The notes below the pieces were generated by a model. The model saw only the letters and a list, made by a program, of their open reading frames with translations. It did not search any database and was not told the origin of the DNA. Shown one piece after another: positions 56,569 through 64,000 of a stretch of DNA of 64,000 bases (position 1 is the first letter of the stretch; each line of letters opens with the position of its first letter). Source of the stretch: an uncultured Alphaproteobacteria bacterium (GTDB lineage: Bacteria > Pseudomonadota > Alphaproteobacteria > HIMB59 > GCA-002718135); assembly GCA_902621725.1 (NCBI GenBank), contig CACNND010000004.1:34224-98223 (forward strand), in the 5' to 3' direction. A program made the position numbers and the translations under genes.

Positions 56569-57011
56569 GTTAATTGACGCAACATTTCACCAGCTACAAT
56601 AGCAACTGAACTACTAAGATTAATCGACCTAGGCCCCTTTATCATTGGTATTGTTAATCTTTCATCGACAGAGCTATGGACAAAATCAGGTGCTCCTGCA
56701 CTTTCTCTGCCAAATAAAATAATATCATTTGATTGAAATTTATAATCGAAATAACTTTTTTTACTTTTTGTTGTTAGAAGAACGAGTCGATATGAATTAT
56801 CTTTTGACCACTCATAAAATTTTTCCCAACTTAAATGTTTTTTTAATTCTAGATAATCATAGTAATCCATTGATGCTCTTTTTAATCTCTTATCATCAAT
56901 CACAAAGCCTGCTGGCTCTATTATATCTACTGGTATTCCAAGACAGGCACCTAGTCTAAATATGTTTCCTGCATTCTGTGGTATGTCGGGTTCAAATAGA
57001 GCAATTCTCAT
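56565..57011 (-). CDS. trmL: tRNA (cytidine/uridine-34 2'-O)-methyltransferase
   Basis: 148 residues, minimal SPOUT knot. Motifs: EPDIPQNAGNIFRL near 7-20, LFGRESAGAPDF near 99-110 and SINLSSSVAIVAGEMLRQ at the C terminus. It methylates the wobble base of leucine tRNAs. The stop overlaps the convergent pirin stop by four bases, and it is divergent from petA. Confidence 0.94.
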   Translation of the reverse strand: MRIALFEPDIPQNAGNIFRLGACLGIPVDIIEPAGFVIDDKRLKRASMDYYDYLELKKHLSWEKFYEWSKDNSYRLVLLTTKSKKSYFDYKFQSNDIILFGRESAGAPDFVHSSVDERLTIPMIKGPRSINLSSSVAIVAGEMLRQLT

Positions 57012-57033
57012 GTTTTTTTAGTATATTATTTTC

Positions 57034-57061
57034 TTGCTTGCGTCACGCTGGCACATATTTA
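57034..57061 (+). promoter_or_regulatory. Candidate promoter of the petABC operon
   Basis: TTGCTT at 57034-57039, 16-base spacer and TATTTA at 57056-57061, 46 bases before petA. The spacer is unusually GC-rich (GCGTCACGCTGGCACA) for this genome and could hold a regulator site. Confidence 0.4.
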
Positions 57062-57106
57062 AAAAGTATTTTTTTGAGTAATTAAGATATAAGAAATTCA
57101 CAATAA

Positions 57107-57634
57107 ATGGCTAAAAAACCCAAAAATAAGAGAAGAGATTTCCTACAACTTAGCACTGTAACGCTTGGTGCTGTTGGAACAGCTGCTTTTATATGGCCTT
57201 TTCTAAAAAGTATGAGTCCAGCAGAAGACACATTAGCTGCAGGATCAACCGAAGTAGATATTAGTGCTATTGAAGAAGGTCAAAGTATAACAATAAAGTG
57301 GCGTGGAAAACCTGTTTTCATTAAAAAAAGAACAAAAGATGAGATTGATGCAGCTAAAATGGTTCAAGCTTCTGACTTAAGAGATCCACAAGATGATGCA
57401 GATAGAGTACAAAAAGAAGAATGGTTAGTTTTAGTGGGAGTATGTACACACCTAGGTTGTGTTCCACTTGGTCAGAAGGTTTCTGATATGAAAGGTGAGT
57501 ACGATGGATGGTACTGTCCATGTCATGGTTCACATTACGATACATCAGGTAGGATAAGAAAGGGACCAGCACCAAAAAACTTGGACGTTCCGCCCTATAC
57601 CTTTTTAAATGATAATACTATAAAGATAGGATAA
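57107..57634 (+). CDS. petA: Ubiquinol-cytochrome c reductase Rieske iron-sulfur subunit
   Basis: 175 residues. Twin-arginine motif RRDFLQ at 9-14 before a membrane anchor (about 17-33), so it is Tat-inserted. Rieske cluster boxes C113-T-H115-L-G-C118 and C137-P-C139-H140 give the 2Fe-2S ligands and the disulfide. It moves electrons from ubiquinol to cytochrome c1 on the periplasmic side. One base separates its stop from petB. Confidence 0.97.
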   Translation: MAKKPKNKRRDFLQLSTVTLGAVGTAAFIWPFLKSMSPAEDTLAAGSTEVDISAIEEGQSITIKWRGKPVFIKKRTKDEIDAAKMVQASDLRDPQDDADRVQKEEWLVLVGVCTHLGCVPLGQKVSDMKGEYDGWYCPCHGSHYDTSGRIRKGPAPKNLDVPPYTFLNDNTIKIG

Positions 57635-57635
57635 C

Positions 57636-58928
57636 ATGGATAAGAATAGAAAAGTACATCAGTTTAAAAACCCTGTCCTTAATTGGATAGAGTTTCGTTT
57701 ACCAATTATTTCTTATTTCAAAAAAGAATACGGCGATTATCCGATGCCTAAAAATTGTAATTATTTTTGGAGTTTTGGTGCGTTGGCAACAATTACACTT
57801 GTTACAATGATAGTAAGCGGAATTTTTCTTGCGATGAATTACACACCACATACTGATATGGCATTTGATAGTGTTGAAAGAATAATGCGAGATGTCAATT
57901 ACGGTTGGTTAATGCGATACATCCATTCCAATGGTGCAGCCTTTTTCTTCATCATAGTCTACATTCATATAGTAAGAGCAATGTATTTTGGTTCTTACAA
58001 ATATCCAAGAGAGCTTAATTGGATTTTAGGTGTATTCATATTTTTATTAATGATGGCAACTTCTTTTCTTGGTTACACATTACCGTGGGGACAAATGTCT
58101 TATTGGGGAGCTACAGTTATAACAAATTTATTTAGTGCAATTCCATTTATTGGCGAGGGATTAAAGACATGGCTTCTTGGTGATTACAATGTTGGAAATG
58201 CTACTTTAAACCGTTTCTTTGCTCTTCATTATGTTTTACCATTTGTTATTTTTGGTGTTGTAGGTTTACATGTTGCTGCAGTTCATGTTCATGGTTCAAA
58301 TAATCCTGATGGGATTGATATTAAAACTAACAATGACTCAGTAAACTTTTTTCCATATATGTTAATTAAAGATACAGTAGCTATGTGTGCTTTTGGTGTT
58401 GCTATTTCTGCAGTAATATTCTTTGGACCTAATCTTATGGCTGAAGTTGATAATTATATTCCAGCAGATCCACTTGTTACTCCAGCTCACATTGTTCCAA
58501 ACTGGTATCTTGCACCTTTTTATGCAATTTTAAGAGCAGTACCTGATAAATTAGGAGGAGTTCTACTAATGTTTGGTGCGATTGTAATTCTCTTTGTTCT
58601 GCCTTGGCTTGATAGATCAAAAGTGAGAAGCTGTAATTATAGACCAATATATAAGTGGTTTATGATGGGCTTTTTTGTTAACTTCTTTGCATTAGGCTAC
58701 GTTGGTATGCTTCCTGCTGAAGGTTTATATCTTTTAATTGCTAGAGTAGGTTTACTTTACTACTTTGGTTTTTTCTTTATCATTACACCTTTTGTTGGTT
58801 GGATAGAGAAGCCAAGTAAGTTACCGCTCAGTATTAGTGATGTTTATGCTAAAAATATAGCTCCTAATATTGGTGGAGGAGAAAAAGGAATTCCTTCACC
58901 AGCAATGCAAAAAGATACAAATCTATAA
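57636..58928 (+). CDS. petB: Cytochrome b of the bc1 complex
   Basis: 430 residues with eight transmembrane helices and a C-terminal extension. Paired heme histidines lie in helix B (RYIHSNGAAFFF) and helix D (FALHYVLPF and GLHVAAVHVHG); the Qo-site PEWY-like motif reads PNWYLAPFYAILRA. It oxidises ubiquinol and builds the proton gradient. Its TAA overlaps the petC ATG by one base. Confidence 0.97.
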   Translation: MDKNRKVHQFKNPVLNWIEFRLPIISYFKKEYGDYPMPKNCNYFWSFGALATITLVTMIVSGIFLAMNYTPHTDMAFDSVERIMRDVNYGWLMRYIHSNGAAFFFIIVYIHIVRAMYFGSYKYPRELNWILGVFIFLLMMATSFLGYTLPWGQMSYWGATVITNLFSAIPFIGEGLKTWLLGDYNVGNATLNRFFALHYVLPFVIFGVVGLHVAAVHVHGSNNPDGIDIKTNNDSVNFFPYMLIKDTVAMCAFGVAISAVIFFGPNLMAEVDNYIPADPLVTPAHIVPNWYLAPFYAILRAVPDKLGGVLLMFGAIVILFVLPWLDRSKVRSCNYRPIYKWFMMGFFVNFFALGYVGMLPAEGLYLLIARVGLLYYFGFFFIITPFVGWIEKPSKLPLSISDVYAKNIAPNIGGGEKGIPSPAMQKDTNL

Positions 58929-59677
58929 TGCGCCTATTACTTATTATTTTTATATTATTCTCTTCAAATCTATTTGCTGCAGAAATGAGTACTGAAAAAA
59001 TGCCAAAACATGATTGGTCTTTTAAAGGTGTAACAGGAACTTTTGATAGAGCTGCAATTCAAAGGGGCTATAAAGTTTATAGAGAAGTATGTGCAGGATG
59101 TCATTCAATGAAACTTCTGTATTACAGAGATCTTATTGATATTGGTTTCTCCGAGGCTCAAGTAAAAGTAATTGCTTCTGAATATACTGTATTAGACGGT
59201 CCAAATGATGATGGTGAAATGTTTGAAAGACCGGCTAGACCAGCAGACAGGTTTGTTAATCCATACGCCAATGATAATGAAGCAAGAGCAAATAACAATG
59301 GAGCTTATCCTCCAGATTTGAGTGTAATTACAAAAGCTAGAAAATATGGAGTTGATTATATTTATAACCTTCTTCTTGGTTATGTTGAACCTCCAAAGGG
59401 AATGGAGGTTGGTAATGGAATGTGGTACAATAAATGGATGGCTGGAAATCAAATAGCTATGCCAGCACCTATAGCCGATGGAAGTGTAGATTATGATGAT
59501 GGCACTGATAATAATGCAGAACAGTTATCAGCTGATGTAACACATTTTCTTCACTGGGCTGCTGAACCAGAAATGGAAGAAAGAAAAAATTTAGGAATCA
59601 AAGTAATATTATTCTTTATTATTCTTGGAACAATTGTGTACTTAGCAAAAAATAGACTTTGGCGAGACGTTACTTAG
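58928..59677 (+). CDS. petC: Cytochrome c1 of the bc1 complex
   Basis: 249 residues. Signal peptide 1-18, heme site C55-A-G-C58-H59, a probable axial Met in AGNQIAMPAP, and a C-terminal membrane anchor (about 223-240) with basic tail. It hands electrons to a soluble or membrane cytochrome c, such as that at 30232. It ends the petABC operon and its stop overlaps ychF by four bases. Confidence 0.97.
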   Translation: MRLLLIIFILFSSNLFAAEMSTEKMPKHDWSFKGVTGTFDRAAIQRGYKVYREVCAGCHSMKLLYYRDLIDIGFSEAQVKVIASEYTVLDGPNDDGEMFERPARPADRFVNPYANDNEARANNNGAYPPDLSVITKARKYGVDYIYNLLLGYVEPPKGMEVGNGMWYNKWMAGNQIAMPAPIADGSVDYDDGTDNNAEQLSADVTHFLHWAAEPEMEERKNLGIKVILFFIILGTIVYLAKNRLWRDVT

Positions 59678-60774
59678 ACATTAAATAAAAAGTTCATTAC
59701 ATCACCGTCTTTAACGATATAATCTTTGCCTTCTTGTCTTAACTTTCCTGAATCTCTACTTCCAGCATCACCATTATTTTCTATATAGTCATCATAAGAG
59801 ACAGTTTCTGCTCTAATAAATCCTTTTTCAAAATCAGTGTGAATTTTTCCAGCAGCTTGTGGTGCAAGTGTTTCTTTTTTTATTGTCCAAGATCTTGTTT
59901 CCTTTGGTCCACATGTAAAATAGTTAATTAAACCTAAAAGTTCATATCCTGATTTTATTACCTTATTTAAAGTTGTTTGATCTAAATTAAGTTCTTTTAG
60001 AAATTCAAGTTTTTCTTCCTCATTATCTAATTCCGCTATTTGTGCCTCTATTGATGCAGAGATTAAAACTACAGAATGATTATTTTTTTTGGCAAACTCG
60101 ATGACTTTTTTTGATAACTCGTTTCCAGTATGAATCGATTCTTCATCTACATTACATATGTACATAGTAGGCTTTAGACTAATTAAGTTAAGACTATTTA
60201 CAAAGTCAATTTCATTACTAGCAAATTCATCAATTTTTAAGATACTACTAGCATCTAGCATTTGTAAGATTTTATTTATTATATCAAATTGATGTTTAGC
60301 TTCTTTATCATTTGCTTTTAATTTTTTTTCTAAACTAGTTTTTTTATTATTTAAGCTTTCAAGATCAGCCAATTGTAATTCTAAGTTTATTGTTTCAATA
60401 TCATCTAGTGGATCAATTTTTGATGATACATGAGTAATATTAGTATCTTCAAAGCATCTAACAACATGTGCTATTGCGTCAACTTCCCTAACATGTCCTA
60501 AAAATTTATTTCCTAAACCTTCTCCTTGTGAGGCTCCTTTTACTAATCCTGCAATATCAACAAAATCCATGAAAGATGGGATTATTTTTTCACTTTTTCC
60601 AATGATTGCAAGTTTGTCTAATCTGTCATCGGGCACTTCAACTCTTCCTATGTTTGGTTCTATAGTTGCGAATGGATAATTTGCAGCCTCTGCTTTATTT
60701 GATTGGGTAAGAGCATTAAATAAAGTTGATTTACCGACATTTGGTAATCCAACTATTCCACACTTAAATCCCAT
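59674..60774 (-). CDS. ychF: Redox-regulated ATPase YchF (OLA1-like)
   Basis: 366 residues. G-domain motif GLPNVGKSTLFNAL near 8-21, switch II DIAGLVKGASQGEG, and the NKxD replaced by the YchF-type NVDEE, giving ATP preference. Central coiled coil (about 130-200) and C-terminal TGS domain (TCGPKETRSW, AAGKIHTDFEKGFIRAE). It binds ribosomes and is linked to stress and translation control. Confidence 0.96.
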   Translation of the reverse strand: MGFKCGIVGLPNVGKSTLFNALTQSNKAEAANYPFATIEPNIGRVEVPDDRLDKLAIIGKSEKIIPSFMDFVDIAGLVKGASQGEGLGNKFLGHVREVDAIAHVVRCFEDTNITHVSSKIDPLDDIETINLELQLADLESLNNKKTSLEKKLKANDKEAKHQFDIINKILQMLDASSILKIDEFASNEIDFVNSLNLISLKPTMYICNVDEESIHTGNELSKKVIEFAKKNNHSVVLISASIEAQIAELDNEEEKLEFLKELNLDQTTLNKVIKSGYELLGLINYFTCGPKETRSWTIKKETLAPQAAGKIHTDFEKGFIRAETVSYDDYIENNGDAGSRDSGKLRQEGKDYIVKDGDVMNFLFNV

Positions 60775-60776
60775 AA

Positions 60777-61337
60777 TTAATTTTGCTCACTTATTTTTGT
60801 TAAAAATAGAGGAATATCTGAAAAAATTAATTCTATATTTTTTACCATTTTATCAATTTTTTTATTTATTATTACTTCTTCTGATTTTAAAAATTTATTT
60901 AAAACATAACTTGAAACTAAATCTTTATGTCCAGGATGATCAATTCCAATACGTATTCTAAAATAATTTTCCCCAATGAATTGATCAATACTTTCCAATC
61001 CATTATGACCTCCGTTTCCACCACCTTGTTTTATTTTTATTTTCGATAATTCTAAATCAAGGTCATCATGGATAACAAAAGTACGGTCTAATTTTATTTT
61101 ATAAAAATTTACAATTTCTGAAACAGCTTTTCCAGATAAATTCATGAATGTAAGAGGTTTTAACACAAAGATTTTTTGATTATTTATTAAACCTGAATAT
61201 AATTCTTTTATTTTATCTTCTTTAATTTTGTCTAAATTGAAATGCGAAATTATATTTTCTGCTAAATGGAAACCTACATTATGTCTAGTATTCTTATAAT
61301 TTACGCCTGGGTTCCCAAGTCCACAAATTAAAAACAT
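60777..61337 (-). CDS. pth: Peptidyl-tRNA hydrolase
   Basis: 186 residues. GLGNPGVNYKNTRHNVGF at 6-23 includes catalytic H19; FMNLSGKAV and VIHDDLDL follow with the catalytic Asp. It recycles peptidyl-tRNA dropped by ribosomes. It lies two bases before ychF and 21 after rplY, the common rplY-pth-ychF order. Confidence 0.96.
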   Translation of the reverse strand: MFLICGLGNPGVNYKNTRHNVGFHLAENIISHFNLDKIKEDKIKELYSGLINNQKIFVLKPLTFMNLSGKAVSEIVNFYKIKLDRTFVIHDDLDLELSKIKIKQGGGNGGHNGLESIDQFIGENYFRIRIGIDHPGHKDLVSSYVLNKFLKSEEVIINKKIDKMVKNIELIFSDIPLFLTKISEQN

Positions 61338-61358
61338 ATAACAAAATATAAAGTATAG

Positions 61359-62039
61359 TTACTTAGATTCTTTATTTTCTTCTTTATTCTCAGAAGATTC
61401 TTCTTTCTTTTCCTCAGATTTCTCTTCACCACCTTCTGCTGCTGCACCTTCTTCAGTTGTTTCTTCAGTTTTAGTTTCAACTTCTACAGTTGGTGGAACT
61501 AAAGTAGCTATTACAAAATCTCTATCAGAAATAGTAGGCGCAACTCCCTCAGGAAGTTGAATATTACTAATTTTAACTGCATCACCTATTTCACTTTCAA
61601 TTAGATCAAATTCTAGTTTGCTAGGTATATTATTTGCATTACATGTTAGTTCAACAAGTCTTCTAACAGTATTTAAAACTCCACCTTTTTTCAAACCAGG
61701 ACATTTATCTTGATTTAAGAAATCAACAGGAATTTCAACGTTTACCTTTGTATTTTCTTGAACTCTTAGAAAATCAAAATGTATAAGTTGATCACTTATA
61801 GGATGATATTGTAGTTGTTTAGGAAGTATTTTTTCTTTTTTTCCATCAACATCAAGGTCTATAATAGTAGAATAAAAAGAACCGGTACCCATTAATTTTT
61901 TGAGTATTTTATCTTCTAGAGCAATCTTCTTAGGCTCTGTTCCCTTGCCATAAATAATACCAGGGACTAATCCCTTCATTAAAAGACTATGATTTGAACC
62001 AATATCTTTATTTCTTTCAATCGCTTTAAAATCACTCAT
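61359..62039 (-). CDS. rplY: 50S ribosomal protein L25/CTC form
   Basis: 226 residues from the ATG at 62039: N-terminal 5S rRNA-binding L25 domain, the C-terminal CTC domain, then a strongly acidic/basic low-complexity tail of about 30 residues rich in Glu and Lys. The frame extends to 62108 but that would run into prs. It binds 5S rRNA in the 50S subunit. Confidence 0.94.
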   Translation of the reverse strand: MSDFKAIERNKDIGSNHSLLMKGLVPGIIYGKGTEPKKIALEDKILKKLMGTGSFYSTIIDLDVDGKKEKILPKQLQYHPISDQLIHFDFLRVQENTKVNVEIPVDFLNQDKCPGLKKGGVLNTVRRLVELTCNANNIPSKLEFDLIESEIGDAVKISNIQLPEGVAPTISDRDFVIATLVPPTVEVETKTEETTEEGAAAEGGEEKSEEKKEESSENKEENKESK

Positions 62040-62052
62040 AAAAATAAAATAT

Positions 62053-62988
62053 TTAATCGAAAAGGGCAGACACTGAAGTATCAGTGTTAATCCTTTTAAT
62101 CGCATCACCCATTAAAGGAGCAATACTAATATGTCTAATGTTTTTTGTGCTTTTTACCTCCTTAGAAGGCTCAATTGTATCTGTTAACACCAATTCTTTT
62201 ATGTTTGAATTTTCAATCTTTTTTAGTGCATTTCCGGATAGTACACCGTGAACAATATAAGAATAAATTTCTTTTGCCCCATTTTTACTTAGAGCTTCAG
62301 CAGCATTACATAGTGTGCCAGCAGAGTCAGCTATATCATCTAGTAAGATACAAGTTTTATCTTTTACATCTCCGATAATATTCATTACTTCAGACTCACC
62401 AGCTTTTTCTCTTCTTTTATCAGCTATTGCTAGTCCAGCATCTAACCTCTTAGCAAAAGCTCTACCCCTAACAACACCACCAACATCTGGTGAAGCTACA
62501 ACTAAATCTTTGTTACCATTAAATTTTTCTTTAATATCATCTATTATAGGTCTTACTGAAAAAATATTATCTAAAGGGATGTCAAAGAAACCTTGTATCT
62601 GGCCAGCATGCAAATCCATAGTTAAAACCCTATCAGCACCTGCGGATGTAATTAAATTTGCAACTAGTTTAGCAGTGATTGGTGTTCTTGGTCCAGTCTT
62701 TCTATCTTGTCTTGCATATCCATAATATGGGATAACAGCAGTAATTCTCTTTGCCGAACCTCTTCTTGCGGCATCTATTGTAATCAAAAGCTCCATTAAA
62801 TGATCATTTGCCGGATGCGATGTAGATTGAATAATAAAAACATCTTCACCTCTAATATTTTCATTTATTTCAACAAATATTTCTCTATCATTAAAAGTTC
62901 TAACAGAAGCATCTGCTAATGGAACATCAATATGTATAGAAATTTTTTCAGCTAAGGATTTGCTACTATTACAGGCGATTATTTTCAT
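62053..62988 (-). CDS. prs: Ribose-phosphate pyrophosphokinase
   Basis: 311 residues. It makes PRPP from ribose 5-phosphate and ATP. Motifs: the [14 protein letters not shown] segment near 129-142 and the PRPP loop [10 protein letters not shown] near 216-225. It feeds purine, pyrimidine, histidine and NAD synthesis. It lies 13 bases before rplY. Confidence 0.97.
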   Translation of the reverse strand: MKIIACNSSKSLAEKISIHIDVPLADASVRTFNDREIFVEINENIRGEDVFIIQSTSHPANDHLMELLITIDAARRGSAKRITAVIPYYGYARQDRKTGPRTPITAKLVANLITSAGADRVLTMDLHAGQIQGFFDIPLDNIFSVRPIIDDIKEKFNGNKDLVVASPDVGGVVRGRAFAKRLDAGLAIADKRREKAGESEVMNIIGDVKDKTCILLDDIADSAGTLCNAAEALSKNGAKEIYSYIVHGVLSGNALKKIENSNIKELVLTDTIEPSKEVKSTKNIRHISIAPLMGDAIKRINTDTSVSALFD

Positions 62989-63036
62989 ATAATCAAATTA
63001 ATTACTATATTAGAATTATAATAGATCAACTAAAAA

Positions 63037-63801
63037 TTAATCATTAAATGCGATGATATTGAGCATTCTTCCAGTATCTCTAAATTTCTGTGCTTCCCTC
63101 CGATGGCTAAAAAAAATTCTCTTATTTGAGAAGGTATCTCTGTTAATGTTATATATGTTTTTAATACCTAATTCCTCAAGTTGATAATTAATCAATCTTC
63201 TTAAATTAAATAAATCTTTCTCTTTATTTTTGTATTTGAAGAAAATAGAGTATTTTTTATTTTTGCTAATAAACTTGTTTTTAAAATCTTTTGATACTTC
63301 AAAGTTTTTAAAACTCAAACAAGGACCAATAAGAACAACAATATTTTTTTTTATTATTTTTTGTTTTACAAAGTATTCTACACCTTTAGCTGTTATATTT
63401 TTTAATGCACCTTTCCAGCCTGAATGAAGAGCACAAATATATTTTTTATCTTTATCAAAAATAAAAATTGGACAGCAATCTGCGGTTAAAACTCCTAAAG
63501 CAATTTGTTTATTATTCGTAATTAACCCATCTCCAGAATATTTTTTACCTATATTTTTTCTATTAATTTTGATAACTTTGTTTGAATGTATTTGCCTAAT
63601 AAATTTAATCTTTTTTTTGATATTTAAATTTTTTAGACAAATATTAATATTTTTTTCTACATTTTTTTTACTATCTTTCTGGTTCAAGCTACAATTTAAT
63701 GAGTAGTTTTCTTTTTTCGATACTCCACCATTTCTAGTAAAAAAACCAGCTTTAACAAAAGATTTAATTTTTGTATGTGTAAAATAATTTTTAGTAATCA
63801 T
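63037..63801 (-). CDS. pgeF: PgeF/YfiH laccase-domain protein
   Basis: 254 residues of the YfiH/LACC1 family. The Zn/Cu-site residues lie in LTADCCPIFI near 104-113 and ALHSGWKGAL near 124-133, with a further H near the start (RQIHSNKV). Family members cleave purine nucleosides or correct peptidoglycan synthesis errors. ATGA overlap with the upstream methyltransferase gene. Confidence 0.92.
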   Translation of the reverse strand: MITKNYFTHTKIKSFVKAGFFTRNGGVSKKENYSLNCSLNQKDSKKNVEKNINICLKNLNIKKKIKFIRQIHSNKVIKINRKNIGKKYSGDGLITNNKQIALGVLTADCCPIFIFDKDKKYICALHSGWKGALKNITAKGVEYFVKQKIIKKNIVVLIGPCLSFKNFEVSKDFKNKFISKNKKYSIFFKYKNKEKDLFNLRRLINYQLEELGIKNIYNINRDTFSNKRIFFSHRREAQKFRDTGRMLNIIAFND

Positions 63802-64000
63802 AAGTTAGAAACAACAAGACACTTAAATAATCCCCCCATTCTATCAATATTAATTAATCTATCTACTTCATCATTTATTAAATCTTTCTTTAAATTTGAA
63901 TTTTTAGTTAGCAATTTTTTCTTTCTTTCTAATATTCCATATTTTATTAAAAAATCTCTTTGTGAAACAAATTCGTTTATTTTTAATTTGTTTTGTTTTG
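63798..64000 (-). CDS. C-terminal end of a MidA/NDUFAF7-like methyltransferase, cut by the right edge
   Basis: Only the last 66 codons are in the window; the frame is open to base 64000 and ends with TGA at 63798-63800. The tail contains a QRDFLIKYGILERKKKLL segment followed by DRMGGLFKCLVVS, like the C terminus of class I methyltransferases of the MidA/NDUFAF7 type (Q-x-FL-x3-GI ... MG-x-LFKV). In mitochondria this protein methylates a complex I subunit. The link to pgeF is the usual alphaproteobacterial order. Confidence 0.75.
   Translation of the reverse strand, partial: KQNKLKINEFVSQRDFLIKYGILERKKKLLTKNSNLKKDLINDEVDRLINIDRMGGLFKCLVVSNL

Noticed and set aside
62040..62108. N-terminal extension of L25
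   Set aside because: It overlaps the end of prs and does not resemble L25; MSDFKAIERN at 62039 is the natural start.

Overview
ORGANISM. The window is AT-rich and very densely packed: most neighbours are separated by 0-30 bases or overlap by 1-20 bases, and several convergent genes share their stop codons. Gene orders such as rpmH-rnpA-yidD-yidC-engB-argB-(HAD)-dapD-dapE, recR-def-fmt-truA, infC-rpmI-rplT-pheS-pheT and petABC, together with homologues of the mitochondrial complex I factors NDUFA9, CIA30/NDUFAF1 and MidA/NDUFAF7, point to an alphaproteobacterium. The base composition and compactness suggest a streamlined marine lineage (SAR11-like, HIMB59-like or AEGEAN-169-like). I cannot resolve the lineage from sequence alone. 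The cell is Gram-negative, makes Kdo-containing LPS (kdsD, kdsB, lptC/lptA, heptosyltransferase-like genes) and respires through a bc1 complex. LAYOUT. 1-2750 (minus): LPS export (lptA partial, lptC), kdsD and a minimal RNase D. 2811-9790: an NDUFA9-like protein, then glutamate synthase in the order gltD-gltB. 9787-13585: an alpha/beta hydrolase and three LPS-type glycosyltransferases. 13739-20324: infC-rpmI-rplT-pheST-lepA and a tRNA-Ser(GGA). 20260-21839: a probable integrase-less mini mobile element between 65-bp direct repeats of the tRNA-Ser 3' part, carrying four small membrane-protein genes and paired GGCACAC arm-like sites. 21854-29407 (minus): a TPR-methyltransferase fusion and the yejABEF peptide/microcin C importer. 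29449-32432: hisN, a membrane cytochrome c, kdsB and pheA. 32486-37372: SRP RNA (ffs), dnaX with a good -1 frameshift site, ybaB, recR, def, fmt and truA. 37369-43416: a CIA30 homologue, DUF1289, threonine dehydratase, an M24 aminopeptidase, a 58-codon small gene, a GT4 enzyme and a 2-hydroxyacid dehydrogenase. 43413-50049 (minus): dapE-dapD-HAD-argB-engB-yidC-yidD-rnpA-rpmH. 50113-52384: panC, a PNPOx-fold protein and a short CCA-adding enzyme. 52381-55667: a zinc regulon (zur-znuB-znuC, divergent znuA, a Zur box) followed by an overlooked 27-codon Cys-rich peptide. 55711-59677: pirin, trmL and the bc1 operon petABC. 59674-64000 (minus): ychF, pth, rplY, prs, pgeF and the end of a MidA-like methyltransferase. 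HOW IT FITS. Most of the window is housekeeping: translation, amino-acid synthesis, envelope and respiration. The accessory signals are the mini element at tRNA-Ser, the zinc locus with its 65-residue Asp/His repeat in ZnuA and the neighbouring Cys-rich microprotein, and the programmed-frameshift candidate in dnaX.
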